DNA of 64,000 nt, from contig CAUJIM010000067.1 of NCBI GenBank assembly GCA_963205335.1, forward strand, positions 18,955 through 82,954, given 5' to 3'. The notes below the pieces were generated by a model that ran no database searches, had not been told where the DNA came from, and saw nothing but the letters and a program-made list of their open reading frames with translations. The stretch's first letter is position 1. Every line of letters begins with the position of its first letter. This document shows positions 39,594 to 49,688 of this stretch, piece after piece. This DNA comes from Pseudomonadota bacterium. Its GTDB lineage: Bacteria > Pseudomonadota > Gammaproteobacteria > Burkholderiales > Burkholderiaceae_C. The translations under genes and the position numbers were made by a program.

Positions 39594-39616
39594 GACTAAC
39601 TCCGGTGAAGGTGATG

Positions 39617-39628
39617 ACAGAATTCTGT
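39617..39628 (-). promoter_or_regulatory. 12-bp palindrome and promoter of the toxin-antitoxin genes
   Basis: ACAGAATTCTGT is a perfect palindrome 24 to 35 bases upstream of the antitoxin start. On the minus strand TATAGA (39633-39638) lies just before it as a likely -10 element, so the palindrome would sit near the transcription start. This is a natural operator position for a Phd-type autorepressor. The assignment is inferred. Confidence 0.5.
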
Positions 39629-39963
39629 GCAGTCTATAGCATCATGGCTGGCCCCGTCACCCCGCCGGCTGCGGCGTCGGCTCCGGCCCTCGCGCACGTG
39701 ACGTGACAACGCGCAACCCGCCAACGAGGGAAAATTGTCAATGGCGAATGAACTAAGGAAGCGGCGGGAACGAAGGGTCGTGCTTCGAATCCAGCAGCGC
39801 GCGCTGCGGCTACTTGATTGGCGTCTGCAAGCGAATGGCATGGCTTGAACTGACGCGTGGCGGTCAGCGACTGCTTGCAACGAGAGTCGTCAATCTGCCG
39901 CCGAAGTCCGATTGGCGGCTTCCAGTCTGAAGCGGCCACCCACCAACGCTGCATCCTGCCTAA
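39629..39963. other. Non-coding stretch between toxin-antitoxin promoter and right IS
   Basis: About 330 bases without a recognisable gene. A minus-strand open frame (product QRWWVAASDWKPPIGLRRQ and on) crosses into the IS and resembles nothing I know. The last four bases, CTAA, may be the old target flank of the right IS, since they fit the YTAR pattern. Confidence 0.45.
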
Positions 39964-41125
39964 GGAAGGTCTGATCAAGTCCACCGATTCTGCGGCCGTG
40001 CGTTGATTGACGCAAAGGAGCAAACGCGATGAGCCAGATCAGTTTCTCTGACGCGGAGTACGCTGGAAAGCGCAAGAAGACGCGGCGCGAAGTGTTCCTG
40101 GACGAGATGGAGCTGGTGGTTCCGTGGAAGGTGCTGCTCAAGATCATCGAGCCGCACTACCCGGTTGCCGGGCGCGGTCGCAGGCCGTACGCGTTGGAGT
40201 CGATGCTGCGGGTGCACCTGATGCAGAACTGGTTCGCGCTGAGCGACCCCGCGATGGAGGAGGCTCTGTACGAAATCGCGTCGCTGCGCGCCTTCGCTCG
40301 CCTGAGCCTGAATGAGCCGATTCCGGACGAGACGACCATCCTGAACTTCCGGCACCTGCTGGAGGCCAACGACCTGGCCGATGACATCCTGAGAGCGGTG
40401 AACGCGCTGCTGGCACGCAAGGGGCTGTTGCTCAAGCGCGGAAGCATCGTGGACGCCACCATCATTGCCGCGCCCAGTTCCACCAAGAACGAGAGCGGCG
40501 AGCGCGACCCGGAGATGCATCAGACGAAGAAGGGCAACCAGTGGTTCTTCGGAATGAAGGCGCATATCGGCGTGGACGCCGACAGCGGCCTGGTGCATAC
40601 GGTCACCACCACGGCAGCCAACGAGGCGGACGTCGAACAGGTGGCTGACCTGCTGCATGGCAAGGAGAAGGAAGTCTGGGCCGACTCAGGTTACCGGGGC
40701 GCCGCAACCCGGGTAGACAGAGACGTGAAGTGGCACATCGCCGCCCGCCCGAGCGACATTGCCAAGCTGCCAGAAGGCAGGGCCAAGAAGAAAGTTCAGA
40801 AGACGGAGCACCGCAAGGCCAGCGTGCGTGCGAAGGTGGAGCACCCGTTCCGCGTGATCAAGCGCCAGTTCGGACTGGTGAAGGTGCGGTTCCGCGGGCT
40901 GACCAAGAACACTGCACACGTGGTGACCCTGTTCGCGCTGTCGAACCTGTGGATGGTGCGAAAGCAGTTGATGGCGATGACGGGAGTGGTGCGTCCGAAA
41001 ACAGCATGAGGGGACGAAATGAGGCAGCAAACGCCTGAGAACGCCCGCCGGAAGCGATGCGTCCTGGTCAAACACCGAATTACCCCAACTGCCGTGCACG
41101 CAAATCGCTCTTGTTCAGACCTTCC
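39964..41125 (+). mobile_element. IS5-family insertion sequence, right copy (1162 bp)
   Basis: Terminal repeats are GGAAGGTCTGATCAAG at 39964-39979 and the complement of GGAAGGTCTGAACAAG at 41110-41125, so the inner end differs at one base. One intact transposase gene lies on the plus strand. Flanks are CTAA (inner) and CTAG (outer), which are not a matching pair. The outer CTAG pairs with that at 7767-7770. It is inverted relative to the left copy and about 10 bp shorter. Confidence 0.92.
40029..41009 (+). CDS. IS5-family transposase (right IS)
   Basis: DDE transposase of 326 residues, intact. It is collinear with the left transposase from MSQISFSDAEYAG to VRPKTA, with scattered substitutions over the whole length and the largest cluster near GAATRVDRDVKW. 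The two IS elements are thus distinct relatives and not a recent duplication. It reads outward toward the sulfatase 3' part, so its transcript may run into the genes beyond. Confidence 0.95.
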   Translation: MSQISFSDAEYAGKRKKTRREVFLDEMELVVPWKVLLKIIEPHYPVAGRGRRPYALESMLRVHLMQNWFALSDPAMEEALYEIASLRAFARLSLNEPIPDETTILNFRHLLEANDLADDILRAVNALLARKGLLLKRGSIVDATIIAAPSSTKNESGERDPEMHQTKKGNQWFFGMKAHIGVDADSGLVHTVTTTAANEADVEQVADLLHGKEKEVWADSGYRGAATRVDRDVKWHIAARPSDIAKLPEGRAKKKVQKTEHRKASVRAKVEHPFRVIKRQFGLVKVRFRGLTKNTAHVVTLFALSNLWMVRKQLMAMTGVVRPKTA

Positions 41126-41129
41126 CTAG
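41126..41129. repeat. CTAG target-site duplication, right copy
   Basis: CTAG directly follows the outer end of the right IS and matches 7767-7770. The sulfatase frame resumes at 41130 as AG|C GAT CAT, that is Ser-Asp-His. Confidence 0.9.
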
Positions 41130-41733
41130 CGATCATGGCGACTACCTGGGCGACCACTGGATGGGCGAGAAGGAGCTCTTTCACGACACCGTCGTGAAAG
41201 TGCCACTGATCGTTGTCGACCCGTCCACGCAGTCCGATGCCACGCGCGGAACGGTGGTCGACGCCATCGTCGAATCGATCGACCTGGTGCCGACCTTCCT
41301 CGACGTGCTTGGTCTGCCGCAGCCGTGGGAGTGGCTCGAAGGCCAGTCGCTCGTGCCGCTGCTGCGCGGGACATCCGTGCCATGGACCAAGGACATGGCG
41401 ATCTGTGAGAACACCTATGCCTTTCGTGACTGCGTGCGCCTGCCGATCGGCGCCCCGGTGGATCGCTGCAACATGACCATGGTGCGCACCGCCGAATGGA
41501 AGTACGTGCACTTCGACGGCCTGGCGCCCATGCTGTTCGACCTGGTGAATGACCCGGAGGAGTTTGAGGACCTGGGGGCTTCCGGAGCGCACGCTGCCGT
41601 GATCGCGCAAATGCGCCAGCGCCTGCTGGACTGGCTGTTCGCGCGCAGGCGTACTACCGGCATCGCGCCGCAGGCCATCGAGGGCTGGAATGCCAAGGAG
41701 CTCCAGATCGGCATCGAGATCGGGGTGTGGTGA
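41130..41733 (+). pseudogene. Sulfatase/phosphonate-monoester-hydrolase-like gene, 3' part
   Basis: Continuation of the gene cut at 7770. It begins DHGDYLGDHWMGEKELFHDT, the metal-binding Asp-His motif of the alkaline-phosphatase superfamily, and runs to the stop at 41733. With the 5' part it makes 529 residues, close to phosphonate monoester hydrolases and related sulfatases. An ATG at 41161 could start a short separate product, but it would lack the active-site Cys. MarR starts two bases after the stop, showing the original operon order. Confidence 0.92.
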
Positions 41734-41734
41734 G

Positions 41735-42205
41735 ATGACCGACGCACTCGACCTCGATCGCTATTTCCCCTACCAGCTCTCGCGTCTGGCGCACACCGTG
41801 AGCCGGGGCACGGCGCAGTGTGTGGCGCAGCAGTGTGGCCTGGCATTGCGCGAGGCGCGGCTGGTGGTGGTGCTCGGTGCGCTGGGTGAATCCTCGGCTG
41901 CGCAGCTGGTAGCAAGAACCGCGATGGACAAGGCCCCGGTGAGCCGCGCGCTGGCCAACTTGGTGCGCCTGGGGCTGGTGCAGCGCCTGCCAGACCCGCT
42001 CGATGGCAGGGCCTACCTGCTGAACCTGACTGCCGAAGGCCGGGCCCTGCACGGCGAGCTGCGCGAGCGGCTGCTGGAGCGCGAGCGCCGGTTGCTGGCC
42101 GCCCTGAGCGACACGGAGCAGACGCAATTGCTGCGGCTGATGCAGCGGCTGACGAGCCATATCGAATCCACCGAGGACGTGGGTTTTGCGTGGACGGAGG
42201 AGTGA
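41735..42205 (+). CDS. MarR-family transcriptional regulator of the hydroxyquinol cluster
   Basis: Winged-helix regulator of 156 residues with the MarR core LREARLVVVLGALGESSAAQLVARTAMDKAPVSRALANLVRLGLVQRLPDPLDGRA. ATG 41735 lies one base after the sulfatase stop, so it was cotranscribed with it. The Bug receptor gene follows after 41 bases. It probably represses the cluster until an aromatic ligand binds. Its transcript from the original promoter is now interrupted by the transposon. Confidence 0.87.
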   Translation: MTDALDLDRYFPYQLSRLAHTVSRGTAQCVAQQCGLALREARLVVVLGALGESSAAQLVARTAMDKAPVSRALANLVRLGLVQRLPDPLDGRAYLLNLTAEGRALHGELRERLLERERRLLAALSDTEQTQLLRLMQRLTSHIESTEDVGFAWTEE

Positions 42206-42246
42206 TCTCTTCCCTTTCTTTTTCCTTTCCTCCATCGGAGACAACC

Positions 42247-43206
42247 ATGAGGATTTTTCGTCGAATCGCTATTGCAACCATAGCCGTATGCACCGTATTT
42301 CCGGCGTATGCGCAGGATTGGCCCAAGAAACCTATCCGCCTGCTCGTGTCCTTTCCCGCCGGTGCGCCCGGCGACATGATCGCCCGGCTGATCCAGCCGG
42401 ATCTGCAGAAAAGCCTGGGCCAGCCGGTCATCGTGGACAACCGCCCGGGTGCCGGCGGTAACATCGGTGCGCAAGAGGTGACGCGTTCGGCCGATGGCTA
42501 CACCTTTCTCGTCGGCCCGGACACCATGATCACGATCAATCCGCACCTGTACAAGAAACTGGGGTTCAGGCCGATGCAGGACCTGGTGCCGATGACGCTG
42601 CTGGCCAGTTTCAACCAGATGCTGGTGTGCCACCCGTCGGTCGGCGTCAAGACCTTGACTGAGTTCATTGCCAAGGCCAAGGCGCAATCGATGAATTACG
42701 CCTCTGGCGGGCCTGGCGTTCCGGGTCACATGGCGATGGAGCTCTTGATGACCATGACCAATATCAAGCTGACCCACGTGCCTTACCGCGGTCCGGCCCC
42801 GGCCATGCAGGACGTGTTGGCCAACCAAGTGCCTTGCGGCTTTCTGGCGGCACCGACGGTGGCGCCGCACGTAAAGGAGGGGCGGCTGGTGGCACTGGCG
42901 GTTTCGGGTAGCCAGCGCTCGCCTGGCTCACCCGAGGTGCCGACCGTGGCCGAGGCTGGTGTTGCGGGGTACGACGCTTCGTTCTTTGAGATTCTCGCTG
43001 CTCCCAAGGACGTGGAGCTGGCGATCGTCGACAAGCTGCAAAAGGCGGTGGTCAGCGCGCTGCAAAAGCCGGAGGTGAAGCAGCGCCTCCTCGGTGCTGG
43101 CCTCGAGGTGGTGGCCAATACGCCGCAACAAGCCATGGCCCGCCTGACTGCCGACAACGAGAAGTGGGGCAGGGTCGCTCAGCAAATCGGCCTGCAACTG
43201 GACTGA
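42247..43206 (+). CDS. Bug-family solute receptor
   Basis: Periplasmic receptor of 319 residues. Signal peptide MRIFRRIAIATIAVCTVFPAYA is followed by QDWPKKPIRLLVSFPAGAPGDMIARL, and IVDNRPGAGGNIGAQEV is the Bug signature. ATG 42247 has GGAG nine bases upstream. There is no TctAB partner nearby. It lies between the MarR and dioxygenase genes and may bind the aromatic substrate or a precursor. It is a distant paralogue of the receptor at 16097. Confidence 0.9.
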   Translation: MRIFRRIAIATIAVCTVFPAYAQDWPKKPIRLLVSFPAGAPGDMIARLIQPDLQKSLGQPVIVDNRPGAGGNIGAQEVTRSADGYTFLVGPDTMITINPHLYKKLGFRPMQDLVPMTLLASFNQMLVCHPSVGVKTLTEFIAKAKAQSMNYASGGPGVPGHMAMELLMTMTNIKLTHVPYRGPAPAMQDVLANQVPCGFLAAPTVAPHVKEGRLVALAVSGSQRSPGSPEVPTVAEAGVAGYDASFFEILAAPKDVELAIVDKLQKAVVSALQKPEVKQRLLGAGLEVVANTPQQAMARLTADNEKWGRVAQQIGLQLD

Positions 43207-43387
43207 ACGGGGCTAAACATGTATGGCGTGTGCTGGCCTCAAAAGCCTTTGCCCAGCCCCGGCACGATGTCACTGGCGCTAGTCAGGCCCGGACAGATCC
43301 GGCTCCGTTGCCGCACGCGGATTGTGGCGTGACATGGGCTGCTGATGGCAGTTCCCGATCATTCTTTATTTCCCAGGAGATAGCACC

Positions 43388-44221
43388 ATGAGAAACGTCA
43401 ACAAGGAAAACATCACCCAGGCGGTACTCGACAGCATCGCCCATACGGCGGATCCACGAACCAAACAAATCATGCAGGCGTTGATCCGCCACCTGCATGC
43501 CTTTGCGCGCGAGGTCGAGCTCACCGAAGATGAACTGATGAAGGGCATTGAATTCCTGACCGCCACGGGGCACAAGTGCACCGGGACACGCCAGGAGTTC
43601 ATCCTGCTGTCGGACGTGCTGGGCCTGTCCATGCTGGCAGTGGCCATGAACAACGACAAGCCTGCTGCTTGTACCGAGGCCACGGTATTTGGTCCGTTCT
43701 TTGTGCCTGGTGCGCCGCACTACGACGACGGAGCCGACGTGGCCAATGGCGCGCCCGGCACGCCTTGCGACGTGCGCTGTACGGTCCGAGGCTTGCGCGG
43801 TGAGCCGATCGCCGGTGCGGAGATCGACGTCTGGCAGGCCGACGACGAGGGTACCTACGACGTGCAGAAAGAGGGGTTGGACCATGCCCAGGCGCGCGGC
43901 AGGCTGACCTCGCGGGCCGACGGCAGCTTTCACTTCCGCAGCATCGTGCCCGAGGCCTATCCGATCCCGACCGACGGCCCGGTGGGCACCCTGCTCCATG
44001 CGACGAAGCGCCACCCGTGGCGCCCGGCCCATCTGCACTTCATGATCAAGGCGCCGGGCTACGAGACGCTCGTGACGCACATCTTCCGCGAGGGGGATGA
44101 ATACCTCGATTCGGATGCCGTGTTCGGTGTGCGCCAGTCGTTGATCAGGGCCATCGACCGGCAGGCCGACGGCACCTATCTGATGGCCTACGACTTCGTG
44201 CTCAACCCCCAAACGGCGTGA
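43388..44221 (+). CDS. Hydroxyquinol 1,2-dioxygenase (intradiol ring cleavage)
   Basis: Non-heme Fe(III) dioxygenase of 277 residues. It would cleave hydroxyquinol (1,2,4-trihydroxybenzene) with O2 to maleylacetate. The N-terminal linker domain (FAREVELTEDELMKGIEFLTATG) and catalytic domain are complete. Iron ligands are Tyr157 (EGTYD), Tyr191 (PEAYPIP), His215 and His217 (RPAHLHFM). The GPFFVPGAP segment and the pairing with maleylacetate reductase favour hydroxyquinol over catechol as substrate. CoA-transferase and thiolase genes follow directly. Catechol or chlorocatechol dioxygenase is less likely since no cycloisomerase is present. Confidence 0.88.
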   Translation: MRNVNKENITQAVLDSIAHTADPRTKQIMQALIRHLHAFAREVELTEDELMKGIEFLTATGHKCTGTRQEFILLSDVLGLSMLAVAMNNDKPAACTEATVFGPFFVPGAPHYDDGADVANGAPGTPCDVRCTVRGLRGEPIAGAEIDVWQADDEGTYDVQKEGLDHAQARGRLTSRADGSFHFRSIVPEAYPIPTDGPVGTLLHATKRHPWRPAHLHFMIKAPGYETLVTHIFREGDEYLDSDAVFGVRQSLIRAIDRQADGTYLMAYDFVLNPQTA

Positions 44222-44225
44222 CACC

Positions 44226-44927
44226 ATGATCGACAAGGTTGCAGATTCGGTGGCGCAGGCACTCTCCGGGGTCCAGGACGGCGCCACGGTGCTGATCGGC
44301 GGCTTCGGCACGGCGGGCATTCCGGCCGAGCTCATCGACGGCCTGATCGCCCAGGGCGCGCGCGGGCTCACCGTCGTCAACAACAACGCCGGCAACGGCG
44401 ATGCGGGCCTGGCGGCGCTGCTCGGGAGCGGGCAGGTGCGCAAGATCATCTGCAGCTTCCCGCGCCAGGCGGACAGCTGGGTCTTCGACGAGCTGTACCG
44501 CTCGGGCCAGCTGGAGCTGGAACTGGTGCCCCAGGGCAACCTGGCCGAGCGCCTGCGCGCCGCGGGAGCGGGCATCGGCGCCTTCTTCTGCCCGACCGGC
44601 TACGGCACCGAGCTGGCCAAGGGCAGGGAAACGCGCGAGATCGGCGGCAGGCACTACGTGCTGGAGTACCCGATCCACGGCGACCTGGCGCTGATCAAGG
44701 CCGAGCGCGGCGACCGCTGGGGCAACCTGACCTACCGCATGGCGGCGCGCAACTTCGGGCCGGTCATGGCCACCGCCGCCAGGACCACGGTGGCCACGGT
44801 GCACGAGATCGTGGAGCTCGGGGCGCTGGATCCGGAGGCGGTGGTCACCCCGGGGATCTTCGTCAGCAGGATCGTGAAGGTCGATCGCGTGGCGACCCGG
44901 GCCGGCGGTTTCAAGAATGCAGCATGA
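44226..44927 (+). CDS. pcaI: 3-oxoadipate CoA-transferase subunit A
   Basis: Alpha subunit of a class I CoA-transferase, 233 residues, which moves CoA from succinyl-CoA to 3-oxoadipate. GGFGTAGIPAELIDGL and VNNNAGNGDAGLAALL are the family's N-terminal motifs, and HYVLEYPIHGDLALIKA is also conserved. It starts four bases after the dioxygenase and its stop lies 26 bases before the subunit B start. An acetoacetate-type transferase is possible by sequence alone, but the pathway context supports 3-oxoadipate. Confidence 0.88.
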   Translation: MIDKVADSVAQALSGVQDGATVLIGGFGTAGIPAELIDGLIAQGARGLTVVNNNAGNGDAGLAALLGSGQVRKIICSFPRQADSWVFDELYRSGQLELELVPQGNLAERLRAAGAGIGAFFCPTGYGTELAKGRETREIGGRHYVLEYPIHGDLALIKAERGDRWGNLTYRMAARNFGPVMATAARTTVATVHEIVELGALDPEAVVTPGIFVSRIVKVDRVATRAGGFKNAA

Positions 44928-44955
44928 AAAAGGGCCTGGCCCAGGAGTATCGGGC

Positions 44956-45609
44956 GTGAGTAGCTATCAAAAAAGAACCAAGGACGAACTCGCCGCCCGC
45001 GTCGCGCGGGACATTTTCGACGGCGCCTGCGTCAACCTCGGCATCGGCATGCCGACCAAGGTGGCCAACCACATTCCGGCCGGCCGCGAAGTCATCCTCC
45101 ATTCGGAAAACGGCATCCTCGGCATGGGGCCGGCGCCCGCCGCCGGGCAGGAAGACTACGACCTGATCAACGCCGGCAAGCAGCCCGTCACGCTGCTGCC
45201 CGGCGGCTGCTTCTTCCACCATGCCGACAGCTTCGCGATGATGCGTGGCGGGCACTTGGACATCTGCGTGCTCGGCGCCTTCCAGGTCTCGGCCACGGGT
45301 GACCTGGCCAACTGGAGCACGGGCGAGCCCGGCGCCATTCCCGCGGTGGGGGGCGCGATGGACCTGGCCGTGGGGGCGAAACAGACCTGGGTGATGATGG
45401 ATTTGCTCACCAAGACGGGCGAGCCCAAGGTGGTGGCCGAGTGCAGCTACCCGCTCACGGGCCTGGCTTGCGTGAAGCGCATCTATACCGACCTCTGTAC
45501 CCTGGCGTGTTCGCCGCGAGGGCTGTCGGTGATCGACATGGTGGCGGGCCTGACCGTGCGGGAGTTGCAACGTATGATCGGTTTGCCGCTGCAGCCGCAG
45601 CGAGATTGA
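44956..45609 (+). CDS. pcaJ: 3-oxoadipate CoA-transferase subunit B
   Basis: Beta subunit of the class I CoA-transferase. The catalytic Glu51 lies in SENGILGMGP, which forms the CoA thioester. I chose GTG at 44956, which has AGGAG about 10 bases upstream and gives the usual 217 residues starting SSYQKRTKDEL. The in-frame ATG at 44917 overlaps subunit A and adds 13 residues without family support. It works as a heteromer with subunit A. Confidence 0.88.
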   Translation: MSSYQKRTKDELAARVARDIFDGACVNLGIGMPTKVANHIPAGREVILHSENGILGMGPAPAAGQEDYDLINAGKQPVTLLPGGCFFHHADSFAMMRGGHLDICVLGAFQVSATGDLANWSTGEPGAIPAVGGAMDLAVGAKQTWVMMDLLTKTGEPKVVAECSYPLTGLACVKRIYTDLCTLACSPRGLSVIDMVAGLTVRELQRMIGLPLQPQRD

Positions 45610-45677
45610 AAACCGGTCCAATCGCCCGTCTGCAGGGCGCTGGCAGCTCTCTTTTTTGAAGATATAGAGGAAGCACC

Positions 45678-46880
<1,203 letters not shown>

Positions 46881-48749
46881 TCAGGCTGCCCGCGCGTCGT
46901 CGTCCGGCGGCGGGGCAGCGTGCGGCGTGTGCTGGCGCGCGGCGCGGCGCCGCTCCTCGCGCTCGCGGGTCATCTGCTCGACCAGCTGCTGGCGGCCCTG
47001 CTTGGTGGCGGCGATGAATTTCTCGCGATCCTTGTAGTGCGGGTAGAGCTGGTCGGCCAGCGCGATGTTGTGCGCGCGAAAGCGCTCGGTGACTTCGCGC
47101 GCCTCGCGGCCCTCCATGCCCATGCATTGGAGCACCGTGGCGGCGCTCTGCAGGCTCGATTCGAACAGCTCGCGCTCGACCAGCGTCACGCCCAGGTCGC
47201 GCAGCGCGTGCCAGTGCGCGATGTCGCGCGCCCGCGCGATGACCTGCAGGTGCGGGAAGTGCTTGCGCGCCGCGTGCACGATCTTGAGTGACTGCTGCGG
47301 CGTGTCGACGGCCACCATCAGCACCCTGGCCTGCTCGGCGCCCGCCTTGCGCAGCAGCTGCACGCGCGTGGCGTCGCCGAAGAACACGCGGTAGCCGAAG
47401 GTGTGCGCCACCTCCAGCATCTCGACGCTGTGGTCCAGCACGGTGGTGGGGATGCCCTGCGTGAGCATGACGCGCGCCACGATCTGCCCGTAGCGCCCGA
47501 ACCCGGCGATGATGACCGGGGCCGTCTGCGGCTCGGGGATGTCGTCCTCCACGCCGTCCCGCGGCGTGCCGAGCCGTGCGAAGTGCTTTTGCAGGGCGCG
47601 GTCCAGCGGCACCAGCAGCAGCGGGCCGAGCAGCATCGAGATGGTGACCGCGGCGATCAGCAGCGAGGCCATGTCCGACGGCAGCGCCTGGAAGTTGACG
47701 CCGGCCTGGAAGACGACGAAGGCGAACTCGCCGCCCTGCGTCAGCAGCAGCGTGAAGACCGGCCGCTCCTGCGCCGGCATGCCGGTGGCGCGCGCCAGCA
47801 GGTAGATCACCGCCGCCTTGAGCGCGAGAAACCCGACGACCAGCGCGAGCATCTTCCATGGAGAGGCGAGCAGCACGCCGAAGTCGATGCTCATGCCCAC
47901 GGCGATGAAGAACAGGCCGAGCAGCAGGCCCTTGAACGGCTCGATGTCGGTCTCCAGCTCGCTGCGGTATTCGCTGTCGGCCAGCAGCACGCCGGCGAGA
48001 AAGGCCCCCAGGGCCATCGACAGGTCGACGATCACCATGAGCATGGCGATGCCCACGACCAGGAACAGCGCGGTGGCGGTGAAGATCTCGGGCGTCTTGC
48101 TCTGCGCCACCCAGCGCAGCACCGGCCGCAGGGCCAGGCGCCCGCCGAGGATGATCACGCCGACCACGCCGAAGGTCTTGAGGATCTCGGTCAGCAGCGC
48201 GTGCCCGGTGCCGGGCAGGGCATCGCCCGCGGCGCCCAGCAGCGGCAGCAGCGCCAGGATCGGGATGGCGGCGATGTCCTGGAACAGCAGGATGGAGAAG
48301 GCGTACTGCCCGCCTTCGGTGCGCAGCAGGTTGCGCTCCGCCAGGATCTGCAGCGCGATCGCGGTGGACGAGAGCGCGAGCCCCAGCGCCGCCACCAGCC
48401 CGATGCGCCAGGGCAGGCCCCAGGCCCAGGCGGCCGCGCCCAGCAGCAGCGTGCAGCCGAGCATCTGCGCGCCGCCCAGGCCGAAGATCGGGCGGCGCAG
48501 GCTCCACAGGCGGCTGGGCTCCAGCTCCATGCCGATCAGGAACAGCATCAGCACCACGCCGAACTCGGCGAAGTGCAGGATGTCCTGCACGTTGCTCACC
48601 AGCGCCAGGCCCCAGGGGCCGATGGTGATCCCGGCGGCCAGGTAGCCGACGATCGCGCCGAGCCCGAGCGCGCGCGTGATGGGCACCGCGATCACCGCCG
48701 CTGCCAGATAGGTGAAACCGTAGGTGAGCCAGACGGGCGCGTGGGCCAT
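46881..48749 (-). CDS. Monovalent cation:proton antiporter, KefB/KefC-like (CPA2)
   Basis: Inner-membrane K+/H+ antiporter of 622 residues. About 12 membrane segments from residue 6 to 380 precede a TrkA-N/RCK nucleotide-binding domain (PVIIAGFGRYGQIVARVML). The charged tail is DREKFIAATKQGRQQLVEQM. GIELEPSRLW-like and GEFAFVVFQAG segments match Kef proteins. ATG 48749 (MAHAPVWL) starts just before the first membrane helix; an in-frame start 75 bases earlier would add a Pro-rich tail. It marks the return to chromosomal housekeeping genes. Confidence 0.9.
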   Translation of the reverse strand: MAHAPVWLTYGFTYLAAAVIAVPITRALGLGAIVGYLAAGITIGPWGLALVSNVQDILHFAEFGVVLMLFLIGMELEPSRLWSLRRPIFGLGGAQMLGCTLLLGAAAWAWGLPWRIGLVAALGLALSSTAIALQILAERNLLRTEGGQYAFSILLFQDIAAIPILALLPLLGAAGDALPGTGHALLTEILKTFGVVGVIILGGRLALRPVLRWVAQSKTPEIFTATALFLVVGIAMLMVIVDLSMALGAFLAGVLLADSEYRSELETDIEPFKGLLLGLFFIAVGMSIDFGVLLASPWKMLALVVGFLALKAAVIYLLARATGMPAQERPVFTLLLTQGGEFAFVVFQAGVNFQALPSDMASLLIAAVTISMLLGPLLLVPLDRALQKHFARLGTPRDGVEDDIPEPQTAPVIIAGFGRYGQIVARVMLTQGIPTTVLDHSVEMLEVAHTFGYRVFFGDATRVQLLRKAGAEQARVLMVAVDTPQQSLKIVHAARKHFPHLQVIARARDIAHWHALRDLGVTLVERELFESSLQSAATVLQCMGMEGREAREVTERFRAHNIALADQLYPHYKDREKFIAATKQGRQQLVEQMTREREERRRAARQHTPHAAPPPDDDARAA

Positions 48750-49008
48750 GGTGCGTGGGGGGGGGCTCGGGTGCGAAGTCTTGGGGGCGTGGCCGCCGTT
48801 TCGATGCAGCCCATTGTCGCGCATGCCGGCTGGCAGGGGGCGGCCACGTCTGCATTAGAGTAAGCAGCGCGAACAGGTTCCGGGCTGGGCGCTGCGGGTG
48901 CTGCGGGTCTCTGCAGCAGGCATCGAAGGCTGGCGGTTTTGATAGCTGCTCGCGCTTGCCCCTGGCGGGTTCGAGGCCTTTTTGTTTGATATTCGAGAGA
49001 GGTGTGAC

Positions 49009-49629
49009 ATGGCGCTGATCGCGGTAGCGAATCCCAAGGGGGGCGTGGGCAAGTCCACGCTTGCGACCCACATCGCGGGTTATTACGCCAGCCGGGGCCA
49101 TGCCGTGGCGCTCGGCGACGTCGATGGCCAGCAGTCCGCGCGCTGGTGGCTGGGCCAGCGCCCCGCGGCGGCGCGCCGCATCCAGCTCTGGGAGGCCAGC
49201 CCCGACTGGATCGGCCGGCCGCCGCGCGAGGCGACCCACGCGGTGCTGGACACGCCCGCCGGCCTGCAGGGCTGGCGCCTCAAGGACGTGCTGCGCAAGG
49301 CCGACCGCATCGTCGTGCCGCTGCAGGCCAGCGTGTTCGACATCTTCGCCACGCGCCAGTTTCTCGACGACCTGCACGAGCTGCGACTGGACAAGCCGAC
49401 GCAGATCGGCATCGTCGGCATGCGCGTGGATGCGCGCACCATCGCGGCCGACAAGCTGCAGGAGTTCGTCGCCGGCCTGGGCTTCCCGGTGCTCGGCTTC
49501 CTGCGCGATACGCAGAACTATGTGCACCTGGCGGCGCACGGCCTGACCTTGTTCGACCTGGCGCCGGCGCGCGTGCCGCGCGATCTGGAGCAGTGGCAGC
49601 CGTTGTGCAAGTGGCTGGACGCGGTCTGA
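49009..49629 (+). CDS. ParA/MinD-like ATPase
   Basis: Soluble P-loop ATPase of 206 residues. Deviant Walker A KGGVGKST lies at the N-terminus (NPKGGVGKSTLATHIAG), then VALGDVDGQQSARWWL and AVLDTPAGLQGW. ATG 49009 has GAGAGAGG upstream. No ParB or plasmid-type partner is nearby, so it is an orphan ParA of the kind found singly in Burkholderiales chromosomes. Its cargo is unknown. Confidence 0.85.
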   Translation: MALIAVANPKGGVGKSTLATHIAGYYASRGHAVALGDVDGQQSARWWLGQRPAAARRIQLWEASPDWIGRPPREATHAVLDTPAGLQGWRLKDVLRKADRIVVPLQASVFDIFATRQFLDDLHELRLDKPTQIGIVGMRVDARTIAADKLQEFVAGLGFPVLGFLRDTQNYVHLAAHGLTLFDLAPARVPRDLEQWQPLCKWLDAV

Positions 49630-49688
49630 GCTGACGGCTGTCGCGCGACCGACAGGGCCGTGCGCGGCGCGCCACTACATTGCCCGGC

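Noticed and set aside
39634..40023. Minus-strand 129-residue frame between the antitoxin and right IS
   Set aside because: It crosses the IS end and has no recognisable motif or ribosome-binding site, so it was not called as a gene.
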